A stretch of DNA of 64,000 bases, taken from positions 61,546 through 125,545 of the forward strand of contig JBAYIS010000009.1 of assembly GCA_041665525.1 (NCBI GenBank), given 5' to 3'. Each line of letters starts with the position of its first letter. The first letter of the stretch is position 1. The notes under the pieces are model-generated. The model did not search any database. It had not been told where the DNA came from and saw only the letters and a list, made by a program, of their open reading frames with translations. A program made the translations under genes and the position numbers. This DNA is from UBA8401 sp041665525 (lineage in GTDB: Bacteria; Bacteroidota; Ignavibacteria; UBA10030; UBA8401). Positions 53,080 through 61,364 of the stretch are shown here, one piece after another.

Positions 53080-54221
53080 TAATACGGCCGGATGAGGAAC
53101 AGAATGATAAATGTCATTGCAACCATAATCCGGGCGGCCATAGCAATCCGGGGAAATTGTTTCTTCATCCGGTACCAGCCGAACGTGAACGATGCAATGC
53201 CGAAAAAGATGATAATGAACGCTGCCAGTGCTTCCATAACAGAGAGGGTCGGCAGGATGAGGTGCTGTAATCCTTTGTTCATTACCGAACCGTATAGGAT
53301 GATGAGGTGGAGCACATAGATGAATAGCGATTCCCGTCCGATGATCTGGGGAATCTTCGATGTGATCTTGAAAGAATGTTCGGCAAAAAAGACCGCGCTT
53401 GTCACCAGCAGTACAAATCCTAACCGCGCGGCAATAATCAGCGGATTCACTTTCCAGACATCATGCAGCGGATACATATGCGTGGGCAGATTGATGACAA
53501 TGATCGAAACGATCAGCATCACGATTCCGACAGAGACGGTGTTTTGCATCAACTGCACTGCATGATAATGTTCTTTCGCGTTCAAAAAGATCGAAGCGAA
53601 AATCACGCCGCACAGAATATACGCCGACCATGGGAACAGCGGGAACCACGAGTTGTTTCCGGCATTCAAATATGACGCCAGCCACAGCGGCAGAGAGTTG
53701 ACGAGGTCAAGGCTCCAAATGATCGGAGAGAGGAAGATAATGATCGCTGCGGAAACAATTGTCCAACGGATGAATTTCTTCTCATCCTTCAGGATGAACA
53801 CCGCCGATTGAAGAAGCAGCATGGTCACAGCGATGCAATGCAATGCATCCACCTGCAGCCATGTTGCAATTTCAGCGGAGGTGGCTTCCCGCACGATTTT
53901 CGTCAGTGAAAAGAACGGCAAATGAAGAGCATAACCTATCACGATGAGACCGATGAATTTGCCATACCGGCGGGCAACATGGCGTGTCGGTGCAGTGTGT
54001 TCCTCCCATTTCTTCATGGTAGAGATTCCAAACGCTACGCCGGAGGCGAACAAGAACATCGGTGCGATGAATCCATGGAAAAAATCATGCACAAAAAAGA
54101 GCAGATTGGAACGGAGTTCGAAATCCAGCAGTGCATCGAACGTATGCCCCTGTACCATAAAGACGACTGCCAGGAACCTCAGCAGGTCGATAAACAGATA
54201 TCGTTGTTTGGAATGAAGCAT
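53079..54221 (-). CDS. HGSNAT-like membrane acyltransferase (DUF1624), upstream copy
   Basis: This second 380-residue copy has the same plan: YLFIDLLRFLAVVFMVQGHTFDA, GFIAPMFLFASGVAF, GYALHLPFFSLTK, VDALHCIAVT, NSWFPLFPWSAYILCG, and a closing LIRPY where the other ends FITKPF. The glycine of DLLRG is phenylalanine here. Equal length, shared motifs and head-to-tail order point to a tandem duplication followed by divergence. Substrates are unknown. Confidence 0.82.
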   Translation of the reverse strand: MLHSKQRYLFIDLLRFLAVVFMVQGHTFDALLDFELRSNLLFFVHDFFHGFIAPMFLFASGVAFGISTMKKWEEHTAPTRHVARRYGKFIGLIVIGYALHLPFFSLTKIVREATSAEIATWLQVDALHCIAVTMLLLQSAVFILKDEKKFIRWTIVSAAIIIFLSPIIWSLDLVNSLPLWLASYLNAGNNSWFPLFPWSAYILCGVIFASIFLNAKEHYHAVQLMQNTVSVGIVMLIVSIIVINLPTHMYPLHDVWKVNPLIIAARLGFVLLVTSAVFFAEHSFKITSKIPQIIGRESLFIYVLHLIILYGSVMNKGLQHLILPTLSVMEALAAFIIIFFGIASFTFGWYRMKKQFPRIAMAARIMVAMTFIILFLIRPY

Positions 54222-54297
54222 ACAGTAAGAAAAATAATTAGGTTGCTAATGTCATAAAGAAGTGGTCCCTTCGGGAAAGGGCATAATGAATTTTATT

Positions 54298-54399
54298 TGT
54301 CATTCCGAACGAAGACCCAAAGGGTCGAGTGAGGAATCTCGATTTTACTATTGAAGATATAAAACAAGATTTCTCGATGCTTCGCATCTCGAAATGACA
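54298..54399. repeat. small palindromic repeat element with imperfect terminal inverted repeats
   Basis: The 102-base element starts TGTCATTCCGA and ends TCGAAATGACA, giving imperfect inverted termini. Inside are two small hairpins (GATGCTTCGCATC; GACCCAAAGGGTC). It lies in the 261-base gap between kbl and the acyltransferase genes, where I see no gene. The look is that of dispersed non-autonomous (MITE/REP-like) repeats; only one copy is in the window. Confidence 0.6.
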
Positions 54400-54482
54400 G
54401 TGATTAGGTATTTTTGAGAGCACTTCTAGTTAATACAAAATGACAAGATACCATGATTGAATGATCGTTCACACAATCCGGT

Positions 54483-55703
54483 TTATTTTGGCAAAACATT
54501 CATCTTCTTCCCGACGGTTTCGAATGCATTCAGCGCATGGTCGATATTCTTCTTTGACAGAGCTGCGGAAATCTGCACACGCAACCGTGCTTCCCCTTTG
54601 GGAACGACCGGGAACCACAGTCCTTTAACATAGACTCCCGCTTTCAGCAAGGATTTGCTCATCTCTTGCGCTATGGATGCATCGCCCAACATTACCGGAA
54701 CGATTGGATGATCCCCCTGTAAAATCTGGAATCCCAGCGCTGCAATTTCCTTCCGAAAATAGGCGGTGTTTTCATGCAGCCGTTTGACAATGGATGTATC
54801 TCTGGATAAGAGGTCGATTGCAGCGATGCTTGCCATGACGACCGCCGGCGGCAGAGAGTTCGAAAAAGTGTACGGCCGCGATTTCTGCCGGAGGTATTCA
54901 ACGAGTTTTTTACTGCCGCTGACGTATCCTCCCAGTGCGCCGCCGATTGCTTTGCCCAGAGTTCCGGTCAGAACATCCACTTTCTTTAGCACGCCAAATT
55001 TTTCCGGAGTGCCCCTCCCAGATTTCCCAACAACACCGATAGCATGACAGTCATCAACAAAAAGAATAGCATTGTACTTTTCTGCGAGAGCGACCAGTTC
55101 GGCAAGGTGAGCATAGCTTCCTTCCATACTGAACACTCCATCCGTTGCAATCACTTTAAAACGATAATCGGCATTCTTATCCGCTTCCAGCAACTGTTCC
55201 AGTTGAGCGAGATCGTTATTCTTATAAATCTTTTTGTCCGTCGTCTCCGTTTTACAGAGCCGCATGCCATCGATGATGCTCGCGTGATTTAATCCGTCTG
55301 TATAGATCACGTCGCGGTAATTTTCATATCCAAGTTTCTCGTTGAATAATGACGGGAAGAATGCGTTATTTGCTGCGAATGCGGATGAGAAGAGAATTGC
55401 ATCTTCCGTCCCGATGAATTTCGAGATCTTTTTTTCCAATTCGAGATGGATGGTCTGCGTACCGCACAGGAACCGCACGGACGCCATTCCATAACCGTAT
55501 TCCTTGATCGCTTCGATTGCCGCTTTTTTCACGACAGGATGATTAGACATTCCCAAATAATTGTTGGAAGCCATCATCACCACTTCCTTCCCGTTCACCG
55601 TCACTACGCCGGCCTGCGGAGTGGAAAACGCTGTCTCGTATTTGTACGTATTTGCCGCGTGAATGCGGTTCAATTCGTCAATAAATAGATTATCGTATTT
55701 CAT
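54483..55703 (-). CDS. kbl: glycine C-acetyltransferase (2-amino-3-ketobutyrate CoA ligase)
   Basis: The 406-residue alpha-oxoamine synthase uses PLP to join glycine and acetyl-CoA, or to cleave 2-amino-3-ketobutyrate in threonine breakdown. It has SNNYLGMSNHP, FLCGTQTIHLELE, LNHASIIDG, VFSMEGSYA, VDDCHAIG (Asp217/His220) and GTLGKAIGGALGGY with the PLP Lys251. FLCGTQ favours Kbl over BioF. No threonine dehydrogenase is nearby, so a role in sphingolipid-like or biotin synthesis cannot be fully excluded. Confidence 0.88.
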   Translation of the reverse strand: MKYDNLFIDELNRIHAANTYKYETAFSTPQAGVVTVNGKEVVMMASNNYLGMSNHPVVKKAAIEAIKEYGYGMASVRFLCGTQTIHLELEKKISKFIGTEDAILFSSAFAANNAFFPSLFNEKLGYENYRDVIYTDGLNHASIIDGMRLCKTETTDKKIYKNNDLAQLEQLLEADKNADYRFKVIATDGVFSMEGSYAHLAELVALAEKYNAILFVDDCHAIGVVGKSGRGTPEKFGVLKKVDVLTGTLGKAIGGALGGYVSGSKKLVEYLRQKSRPYTFSNSLPPAVVMASIAAIDLLSRDTSIVKRLHENTAYFRKEIAALGFQILQGDHPIVPVMLGDASIAQEMSKSLLKAGVYVKGLWFPVVPKGEARLRVQISAALSKKNIDHALNAFETVGKKMNVLPK

Positions 55704-55716
55704 AGGAGTAGAATAG

Positions 55717-57120
55717 TTAGTGTGCTTCGAACGTTGCGCTGTCTAAATTTTTCACCAGCCGGATCGCGAACGATCCGTCGATACCGTTCCGGTGCGGGAA
55801 TGTTTCGATGAAACCATCTGCGGAAACGATTTTCTCATCGGCATATTTCGCCGCATGATCGATTTCGAACTCCGGATGCGCCTCCAGAAATTTCTTGACG
55901 ACCATAAAGTTCTCTTCCGGTTCAATGGTGCAGGTACTGTAGACGATAACTCCCCCCGGTTTCACCAGCGAAGCGGCATTCTTTAACAGTTGCTCCTGTA
56001 TTTTCACCACTTCATTGATGTCACGCATCTCCCGTTTGATTTTGATATCCGGTTTTTTGGAGAGAACTCCCAAACCGGAACATGGCGCATCGATCAAGAC
56101 TTTATCTGCGGGCTCCGTTTGAAATTCCGTTGCATCCGCGGCGACAAATTCCACATTCGTGATGCCAAGCCGTTCACAGGTCGATTTCACCAGATTGAGC
56201 CGTGTTTGATATTTATCCACCGCAACAATGGTCCCCTGATTTTTCATCGTTTCACCGAAGAAGGTCGTTTTTCCGCCGGGAGCGGAACAAAGATCGATCA
56301 CTCTGTCTCCCGGTTTCACATCGAGCAACGTAGCCGCCAGTCCGGCACTCTCATCCTGGATCGTGAAGAATCCGCGGCGGAAGATTTCGGAATTAGAGAT
56401 ATTCGTCAGGCCGGAAGATCGGAGGAATCTGGGAAGATATCTGGATTTATCGTATGGAATGTTCTGCAGATCGAACATCTTCATAAAATCTTCGACCGAC
56501 GTTTTCATTGTGTTGATCCGGAGCGTTAATCCCGGTTTTTGATTCTGTGCTTCCAACAATTTTTCCGTTTCATGGAATCCGAAACGGTTCATCCACCGTT
56601 TCACCATCCACAGCGGAAAGGAGTACATGGTGGAAAGGTATAGTGCCGCATCGTTCTGCACGTCCGGGTAATGGATTCCCTCTTTGTTCCGGATAATGTT
56701 CCGCAGTACGCCGTTCACTAAACCGGCCGCTTTCTCGCCGCGGATCCGTTTAATGAACTCCACTGCTTCATTCACCGCAGCATGATCGGGGACCTTTTCC
56801 AGAAAGAGGATCTGATACAGCGCTGCACGCAGCGTATTGCGGACGGTCACTTCTGCTTTGGCAAAATTCCCGTGGAAGAATCCGTTCAGCACCCAGTCCA
56901 GTTTGGACTGCCAGCGCAGCACACCGTGGACGATCTCCATCAGAAGCGCTTTATCAAAATCATTCAACTCGCCGGAACGCAGTTCCGATTCGAGCAATTT
57001 ATCCAGATACGAATCGGTCCGTTCCACACGGTTGAGGATCTTTACCGATGTGCCGCGAACGCCGCTGAACAATTGTTTGCGGTCGTCTTTCATTTCTTTA
57101 TTTTCAGTCTGTTGTTCCAT
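55717..57120 (-). CDS. rsmB: 16S rRNA (cytosine(967)-C(5))-methyltransferase
   Basis: The 467-residue protein has an N-terminal NusB-like RNA-binding domain (to about residue 165: YLDKLLESELRSG, LLMEIVHGVLRW) and a C-terminal m5C methyltransferase domain with VIDLCSAPGGKTTF (SAM site), VDKYQTRLNLVKS, LIDAPCSGLGVLSKKPDIK and VYSTCTIEPEEN; the two cysteines are the catalytic pair. The ATG at 57120 is preferred to a TTG six bases upstream. Confidence 0.95.
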   Translation of the reverse strand: MEQQTENKEMKDDRKQLFSGVRGTSVKILNRVERTDSYLDKLLESELRSGELNDFDKALLMEIVHGVLRWQSKLDWVLNGFFHGNFAKAEVTVRNTLRAALYQILFLEKVPDHAAVNEAVEFIKRIRGEKAAGLVNGVLRNIIRNKEGIHYPDVQNDAALYLSTMYSFPLWMVKRWMNRFGFHETEKLLEAQNQKPGLTLRINTMKTSVEDFMKMFDLQNIPYDKSRYLPRFLRSSGLTNISNSEIFRRGFFTIQDESAGLAATLLDVKPGDRVIDLCSAPGGKTTFFGETMKNQGTIVAVDKYQTRLNLVKSTCERLGITNVEFVAADATEFQTEPADKVLIDAPCSGLGVLSKKPDIKIKREMRDINEVVKIQEQLLKNAASLVKPGGVIVYSTCTIEPEENFMVVKKFLEAHPEFEIDHAAKYADEKIVSADGFIETFPHRNGIDGSFAIRLVKNLDSATFEAH

Positions 57121-57176
57121 TGTCAAAAAAGCCTATTCGAGTTTTCAATAATTCGTGTGATGCAAATTTCAATGGA

Positions 57177-58448
57177 CTACGATGGCAATCCCATGTCTTT
57201 CCGTTCAGTCAGCGTTAGGTCATGAACAACCCGGAAAAGATTTTCTTCCGCTCCGGTGATGGTGATATTCCTCCGCTTCATTACAGTTTTTGCTACCGCA
57301 ATTGCTTTTTGGAAATCGTACGTGGTGAATGTTTCGCCGGCAGCGCCCCAGGAGAAAGACGGAACAAATTTTGGAGGGAATCCTGCGCCAAAAATATTGG
57401 AGGAAACACCGATAACCGTCCCGGAATTAAATGTGGAATTGATCGCCGTTTTCGAATGATCGCCGATCGTTACTCCGACAAATTGTGATCCGCTGTCCAC
57501 CTGTTTGCCATTCACCGTCACTTTCACCGTACTGTAATTATTCTTCAGATCGCTCGTGGTCGTTCCTGCGCCGCAGTTCACCCACGCACCGAGATAGGAA
57601 TGACCGAGGAAACCATCATGCTGCTTATTGGCATAACTATGTATAATAGACGCTTCCAGTTCTCCACCCACTTTGCACATTGGACCGATGCTGCAGTCCT
57701 GATAGATTTTCGCACCGACCTTCACTATGGAATGATCCCCGATATATGCCGGGCCAATAATACATGAAAATGGCATAACCTGAACATTTTTCCCGATATA
57801 AACCGGACCGTTCTCCGCATCGATCACCACACCAGGTTTTATTACCGTTCCGTCGCCGACAAACACATTTTTTTTATTCAGAATCTGGACACCGGGATAT
57901 TTTCTTATTTTTGGTTTTTTCGATGAACGCATTTTTTTCAGAAGAGCATAATCATTTCGAATCTGATCCCCGTTTCGTCTTATCAGATCCCAAGAATAAC
58001 CGATCATCTTCACTTCCACTTGCTCTACGGGGATACCATCGAAATTCGAAAGTGATATAGTCTCGCCGAGCTGACTCTTCAGCATATTCAATCTCGGTCC
58101 GCTCAGACGTGCAGCAACAACAAAATCATCCATAACATAAACGACATCCTGTTTTCTTTTCATGTCAATCGCAGTAATGAATTGCTCGTCAACAATCACG
58201 CGGCCGTTAATGAACAACATCTCTTCCGCATCAATAGCATTAACCAGTTGACTGGGATTGCGCTGACGCATATACTCTACAAGATACGATCGGCAGTGAA
58301 GGCTAACAATCGCTTTCGGAAACGCATGATGCACTTTTTCCTTCAGTGTGAGAATGCCGCAGCGAAGGTTGAACGTGGGACGGAAATAAACCAGCGGAAG
58401 AAGATCGGAAAACGAATCATCTTCAAAGATACAGATGTGTTTGGACAT
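57177..58448 (-). CDS. alternative GlmU-family bifunctional sugar nucleotidyl/acetyltransferase
   Basis: The 423-residue protein belongs to the divergent GlmU family of FCB bacteria. The N-terminal half has ICIFEDDSFSDLLPLVYFRPTFNLRCGIL in parts (PLVYFRP, LRCGI), lacking the usual AAGxGTRM loop. The C-terminal half (about 200-400) is a left-handed beta-helix of hexapeptides: GVVIDAENGPVYIGKNV, LGAWVNCGAGTTTSDLKN. It should serve UDP-GlcNAc supply for peptidoglycan and glycans. A separate canonical-type nucleotidyltransferase is at 37.4-38.2 kb. Confidence 0.87.
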   Translation of the reverse strand: MSKHICIFEDDSFSDLLPLVYFRPTFNLRCGILTLKEKVHHAFPKAIVSLHCRSYLVEYMRQRNPSQLVNAIDAEEMLFINGRVIVDEQFITAIDMKRKQDVVYVMDDFVVAARLSGPRLNMLKSQLGETISLSNFDGIPVEQVEVKMIGYSWDLIRRNGDQIRNDYALLKKMRSSKKPKIRKYPGVQILNKKNVFVGDGTVIKPGVVIDAENGPVYIGKNVQVMPFSCIIGPAYIGDHSIVKVGAKIYQDCSIGPMCKVGGELEASIIHSYANKQHDGFLGHSYLGAWVNCGAGTTTSDLKNNYSTVKVTVNGKQVDSGSQFVGVTIGDHSKTAINSTFNSGTVIGVSSNIFGAGFPPKFVPSFSWGAAGETFTTYDFQKAIAVAKTVMKRRNITITGAEENLFRVVHDLTLTERKDMGLPS

Positions 58449-58480
58449 ATCTTCCTTTCAGGTGCTACGCGTTGCTTTTA

Positions 58481-58511
58481 TTATCACCACAGAGGGCACG
58501 GAGAATATTTA
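58481..58511. repeat. left inverted repeat flanking the GxxExxY gene
   Basis: The plus strand reads TCACCACAGAGGGCACGGAGAATA. The same words, TCACCACAGAG and TCACGGAGAATA (here GCACGGAGAATA), occur inverted at 58881-58921 with a nine-base insertion, so the GxxExxY gene is bracketed. Confidence 0.65.
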
Positions 58512-58865
58512 TAACACGAATCGTTTAATATTCTGCGAAACAACAAGTGAGTTAAAATTGATCAATAACCCAACATTGACATGCGACAATTTCATGTATG
58601 TCAATATCTGTGCTTCGTGGATCGGCAGAACTTTCTCAACTGATTTTAATTCAAGAATTAGTTCATTATTAACAAGCATATCCAATCGGTATCCGCAATC
58701 AAGATTGAAAGATTTATACCGAACGGAAATTTCTTTTTGTCGTTGGAATTCAATACCCGATTGCATCAATTCATACGCCAAGCATTGTTCGTATGCGGAT
58801 TCCAATAATCCCGGCCCAAGCGCTTTGTGAACTTCAATAACGAGGCCGATGATTTTTTCGGACAA
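58509..58865 (-). CDS. GxxExxY-family protein
   Basis: The 118-residue protein has the family hallmark GPGLLESAYEQCLAYEL near residues 17-33, then CGYRLDMLVNNELILELKSVEKVLPIHEAQILTYMKL in parts (YRLDMLV, ILELKSV, the ELK pattern of PD-(D/E)XK nucleases) and GLLINFN near the end. Function is unknown; a nuclease-like fold is suggested. No ATG exists near the N-terminus: the listed start is TTG, and the frame stays open upstream through the right inverted repeat (reading KVTENKLKYN), so the gene may be 5'-truncated or use a weak start. Confidence 0.8.
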   Translation of the reverse strand: MSEKIIGLVIEVHKALGPGLLESAYEQCLAYELMQSGIEFQRQKEISVRYKSFNLDCGYRLDMLVNNELILELKSVEKVLPIHEAQILTYMKLSHVNVGLLINFNSLVVSQNIKRFVL

Positions 58866-58880
58866 TGCTGAGTTATATTT

Positions 58881-58921
58881 TAATTTATTCTCCGTGACCT
58901 TCGTGATCTCTGTGGTGAAAA
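58881..58921. repeat. right inverted repeat flanking the GxxExxY gene
   Basis: On the minus strand: TTTTCACCACAGAG, then ATCACGAAGG, then TCACGGAGAATAAATTA. It mirrors the repeat at 58481-58511. Its minus-strand sequence is open in the GxxExxY frame, so it may double as coding sequence. Confidence 0.65.
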
Positions 58922-58931
58922 CTGGTTTAAA

Positions 58932-58967
58932 ATAAAAAACGGAATGATCAAATGATACATTCCGTTT
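58932..58967 (-). terminator. Rho-independent terminator after rpmE
   Basis: AAAACGGAATGTATCATTTGATCATTCCGTTTTTT on the minus strand (quoted stem: AACGGAATG / CATTCCGTT) ends in a T-tract, 22 bases after the rpmE stop. Confidence 0.88.
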
Positions 58968-58989
58968 TCAAATACTCAACATAAAAAAA

Positions 58990-59208
58990 TTATGCTGTCG
59001 GCGCCGCGGTCTTCTTCGCATACTTCTTGTTGAATCTCTCAACACGACCGGCGGAGTCAAGCAGTTTGTGCTTCCCGGTATAGTACGGATGACACGCAGA
59101 GCAGATTTCGACGTGTATATTTCCCATCGTCGAGCGGGTTTCGAACGTGTTCCCGCAGACGCAGGAGACTACCGCTTTTCTGTATTCTGGGTGGATATCG
59201 TTTTTCAT
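58990..59208 (-). CDS. rpmE: 50S ribosomal protein L31
   Basis: The 72-residue protein has the L31 zinc-binding type: IHPEYRKAVVSCVCGNTFETRST, then ICSACHPYYTGKHKLLDSAGRVERF, quoted in parts (CVCG, CSACHPYYTG). Presence of all cysteines marks the zinc-containing form rather than the zinc-free YkgM form. It is a single-gene unit with its own terminator. An AAAGCACCCTC leader precedes the ATG. Confidence 0.97.
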   Translation of the reverse strand: MKNDIHPEYRKAVVSCVCGNTFETRSTMGNIHVEICSACHPYYTGKHKLLDSAGRVERFNKKYAKKTAAPTA

Positions 59209-59282
59209 GAGGGTGCTTTCTTTGATTATGTGTTAAAGAACGTATTAATATAACAAAACAGGAGTGGAGTTGCAAGGATGGA

Positions 59283-60314
59283 TTACCTGCCGCCATTTTT
59301 GGCGAGCGCTTTTGCTTTTCGGTATAATCGGATGTTTTGAAGATGCTCATCATAGTTTTTGGCGAACCGGTGCCGACCATTGTTATCTGCAACAAAATAG
59401 ATGAAATTATGCTTTGCAGGATAGAGTGCTGCCAGGATCGATTGGCGACCGGGATTATTGATCGGTCCCGGCGGCAGTCCATAAAAAAGATAAGTGTTGT
59501 ATGGAGATTCGACCCTCATGCTGTTTTTCGTCAACCGGCGGGAAGTGTCCGAAACAACGAACCAGACGGTGGGATCTGCCTGCAACCGCATCCTTCGCTT
59601 GAGCCTGTTATAATAGACACCGGCGATGATGGGGCGCTCATCGTCATATACCGCTTCTCCTTCGACAATAGATGCCATGGTGACGACGTCGTTCAGATCG
59701 TATCCCAATTGTTTCATCCGCTGCTGCAGTGAATCGACGAAGAACTCCCTAAACTCCGTAATCATTCGCTGCACAATCTCCCGCTCATCATCCTGCCAGA
59801 AGAAAGAATACGTATCGGGCATCAAATATCCCTCCAGCGATTTCGCATTGTGCGGATGGATGCCGATCAACGATGTATCACGGTAGGATTGCATGAACCG
59901 GTTGGAATCAATACCGATATGACGCTTCAAGATTCTTGCAAATACTCTTGACCGCACTCCTTCACGAAGCGTAATGCTGGAACTGATTGCGGACAAGCCG
60001 CCTTCGATATCGTTCAAAATCGTTAAGTTCGACACACCACTGACAAAACTATATTTTCCCACTCTCATTCTTTGTGTGACTCCAAGAATGCGGCCTGCCA
60101 GTTTAAATGTAAATCTGCTGTTGATAATCCCTTTTTCCGCAAGAGAATCAGCAAGGCTGGAGAATGATTGGCCTCTACTGACCGTGATGAATTTAGGAGA
60201 CGGTTCAAACGAATTGGGAAGTAAAAAGAGGATCCCCATGACCAAAAGAAAAACGACGAAAGTGCCGGTAAAAGCATACCAAAGCCTGGACTTACTTCGA
60301 TTGTTTCCGTTCAC
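59283..60314 (-). CDS. mltG: endolytic transglycosylase MltG
   Basis: The 343-residue protein is an inner-membrane lytic enzyme that cuts nascent glycan strands. It has one N-terminal membrane helix (YAFTGTFVVFLLVMGILFLL), a LysM-like part (FITVSRGQSFSSLADSLAEKG), and the YceG domain with SLEGYLMPDTY, VVTMASIVEGEA (catalytic Glu) and YYNRLKRRMRLQADPTV. The C-terminus has LPPGPINNPG and FVADNNGRHRF. It starts at a GTG at 60314, overlapping the chorismate mutase gene by 23 bases. Confidence 0.94.
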   Translation of the reverse strand: MNGNNRSKSRLWYAFTGTFVVFLLVMGILFLLPNSFEPSPKFITVSRGQSFSSLADSLAEKGIINSRFTFKLAGRILGVTQRMRVGKYSFVSGVSNLTILNDIEGGLSAISSSITLREGVRSRVFARILKRHIGIDSNRFMQSYRDTSLIGIHPHNAKSLEGYLMPDTYSFFWQDDEREIVQRMITEFREFFVDSLQQRMKQLGYDLNDVVTMASIVEGEAVYDDERPIIAGVYYNRLKRRMRLQADPTVWFVVSDTSRRLTKNSMRVESPYNTYLFYGLPPGPINNPGRQSILAALYPAKHNFIYFVADNNGRHRFAKNYDEHLQNIRLYRKAKALAKNGGR

Positions 60315-60585
60315 TCATCGCCTCGCGTTCAAGTTTTCGGGATTCGTCAATAATGCGTTCGAACAAACGGCGAAGGGCAAGATCGTTCAGCGGGCCGGTA
60401 TTATGTTTCAGGATATTTTCCAAAACTTCCTTTTCCCGCTTCGGCGAATAGGCCTCCATGCCGAGCAGTTCTTTGATCTTGCCGATTTCGTCTGCGTACC
60501 TTGCGCGTTCGTTCAGCAACTCGACGAGTTTTTTATCGGTTTCATCTATCTTATTTCGCCACTGTTCGATGGAGTCCATATTCAT
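60292..60585 (-). CDS. chorismate mutase, AroQ type
   Basis: The 97-residue all-helical protein converts chorismate to prephenate for Phe/Tyr synthesis. It matches AroQ: IEQWRNKIDETDKKLVELLNERARYADEIGKIK in parts (ID..D..LV.LL..R, then EIG.IK), YSPKREKEVL and LFERIIDESRKLE. It stands alone, not fused to prephenate dehydratase or DAHP synthase. It overlaps trpA by four bases, linking both aromatic branches on one message. Confidence 0.93.
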   Translation of the reverse strand: MNMDSIEQWRNKIDETDKKLVELLNERARYADEIGKIKELLGMEAYSPKREKEVLENILKHNTGPLNDLALRRLFERIIDESRKLEREAMSERKQSK

Positions 60586-61364
60586 TTGAGAGAAGAGATA
60601 AAGGCAGCGGCGGCGGTGTTCACATCACCGACACTCGTGCATCCGGCGATCGCCTGTATTAATGCAGAACCGACAACAACGCCGTTTGCGGTCAATAAGA
60701 TATGATCCACTTGTTCTTTTCCTCGAATGCCAAAACCTACGACGAAAGGTTTTTTCGTATGGAGTTTCACGCGGACAAGAAATTCATCAAAATTCCCGCC
60801 GAAAGCCGTTCGTGCACCCGTTACACCAGTGACCGAAACGCAATAGGTGAAGTCCGTCGAAATTTCATCAATATACCGGATCCTTTCATCGGACGAGGTT
60901 GGCGCAATAAGAAAAATAGAACTGATGCCATGCTTCACACACAGAGCGCGAAATTCCTCGCTTTCTTCCGGAGGAAGGTCAGGAATAATCAATCCGTCTA
61001 CACCCGCTGCAGCGGCATCGGCAAAGAAGCGATCAAAACCATAATGAATAATTGGATTGACATATCCCATCAGGATTAATGGTATGGAGGTTTTAGTTCT
61101 GGCCTCCTTCACGATATCCAATACCTTCGTTAGAGTTGCACCGTTGCGAATTGCAATTTCGGATGAGTGCTGGATTATCGGACCGTCTGCGAGGGGATCA
61201 GAAAAAGGGATGCCCACTTCGATCATCCCAGCTCCGGCCGCTTCCAATGCGAGTATCAGAGGGACTGAAACACCCTTCACCGGAAACTCCGGGGTGATAT
61301 AAGGAATGATGACACTCTTTTTTATAGAGCTGAAGTGCTGAAATTGTTCTTGAATTCTACTCAT
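60582..61364 (-). CDS. trpA: tryptophan synthase alpha chain
   Basis: The 260-residue TIM-barrel subunit cleaves indole-3-glycerol phosphate. It has IIPYITPEFP, MIEVGIPFSDPLADGP with Glu49 and Asp60 at the same numbers as the Salmonella enzyme, LMGYVNPI, GVDGLIIPDLPPEE and CVSVTGVTGAR. The frame extends 34 codons into tsaD, but the ATG at 61364 forms an ATGA overlap with the tsaD stop. No other trp gene is in the window. Confidence 0.96.
   Translation of the reverse strand: MSRIQEQFQHFSSIKKSVIIPYITPEFPVKGVSVPLILALEAAGAGMIEVGIPFSDPLADGPIIQHSSEIAIRNGATLTKVLDIVKEARTKTSIPLILMGYVNPIIHYGFDRFFADAAAAGVDGLIIPDLPPEESEEFRALCVKHGISSIFLIAPTSSDERIRYIDEISTDFTYCVSVTGVTGARTAFGGNFDEFLVRVKLHTKKPFVVGFGIRGKEQVDHILLTANGVVVGSALIQAIAGCTSVGDVNTAAAAFISSLK

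Noticed and set aside
54238..54423. Minus-strand frame of 61 codons in the kbl/acyltransferase gap
   Set aside because: It is a reading of the palindromic repeat element and has no start context or domain.
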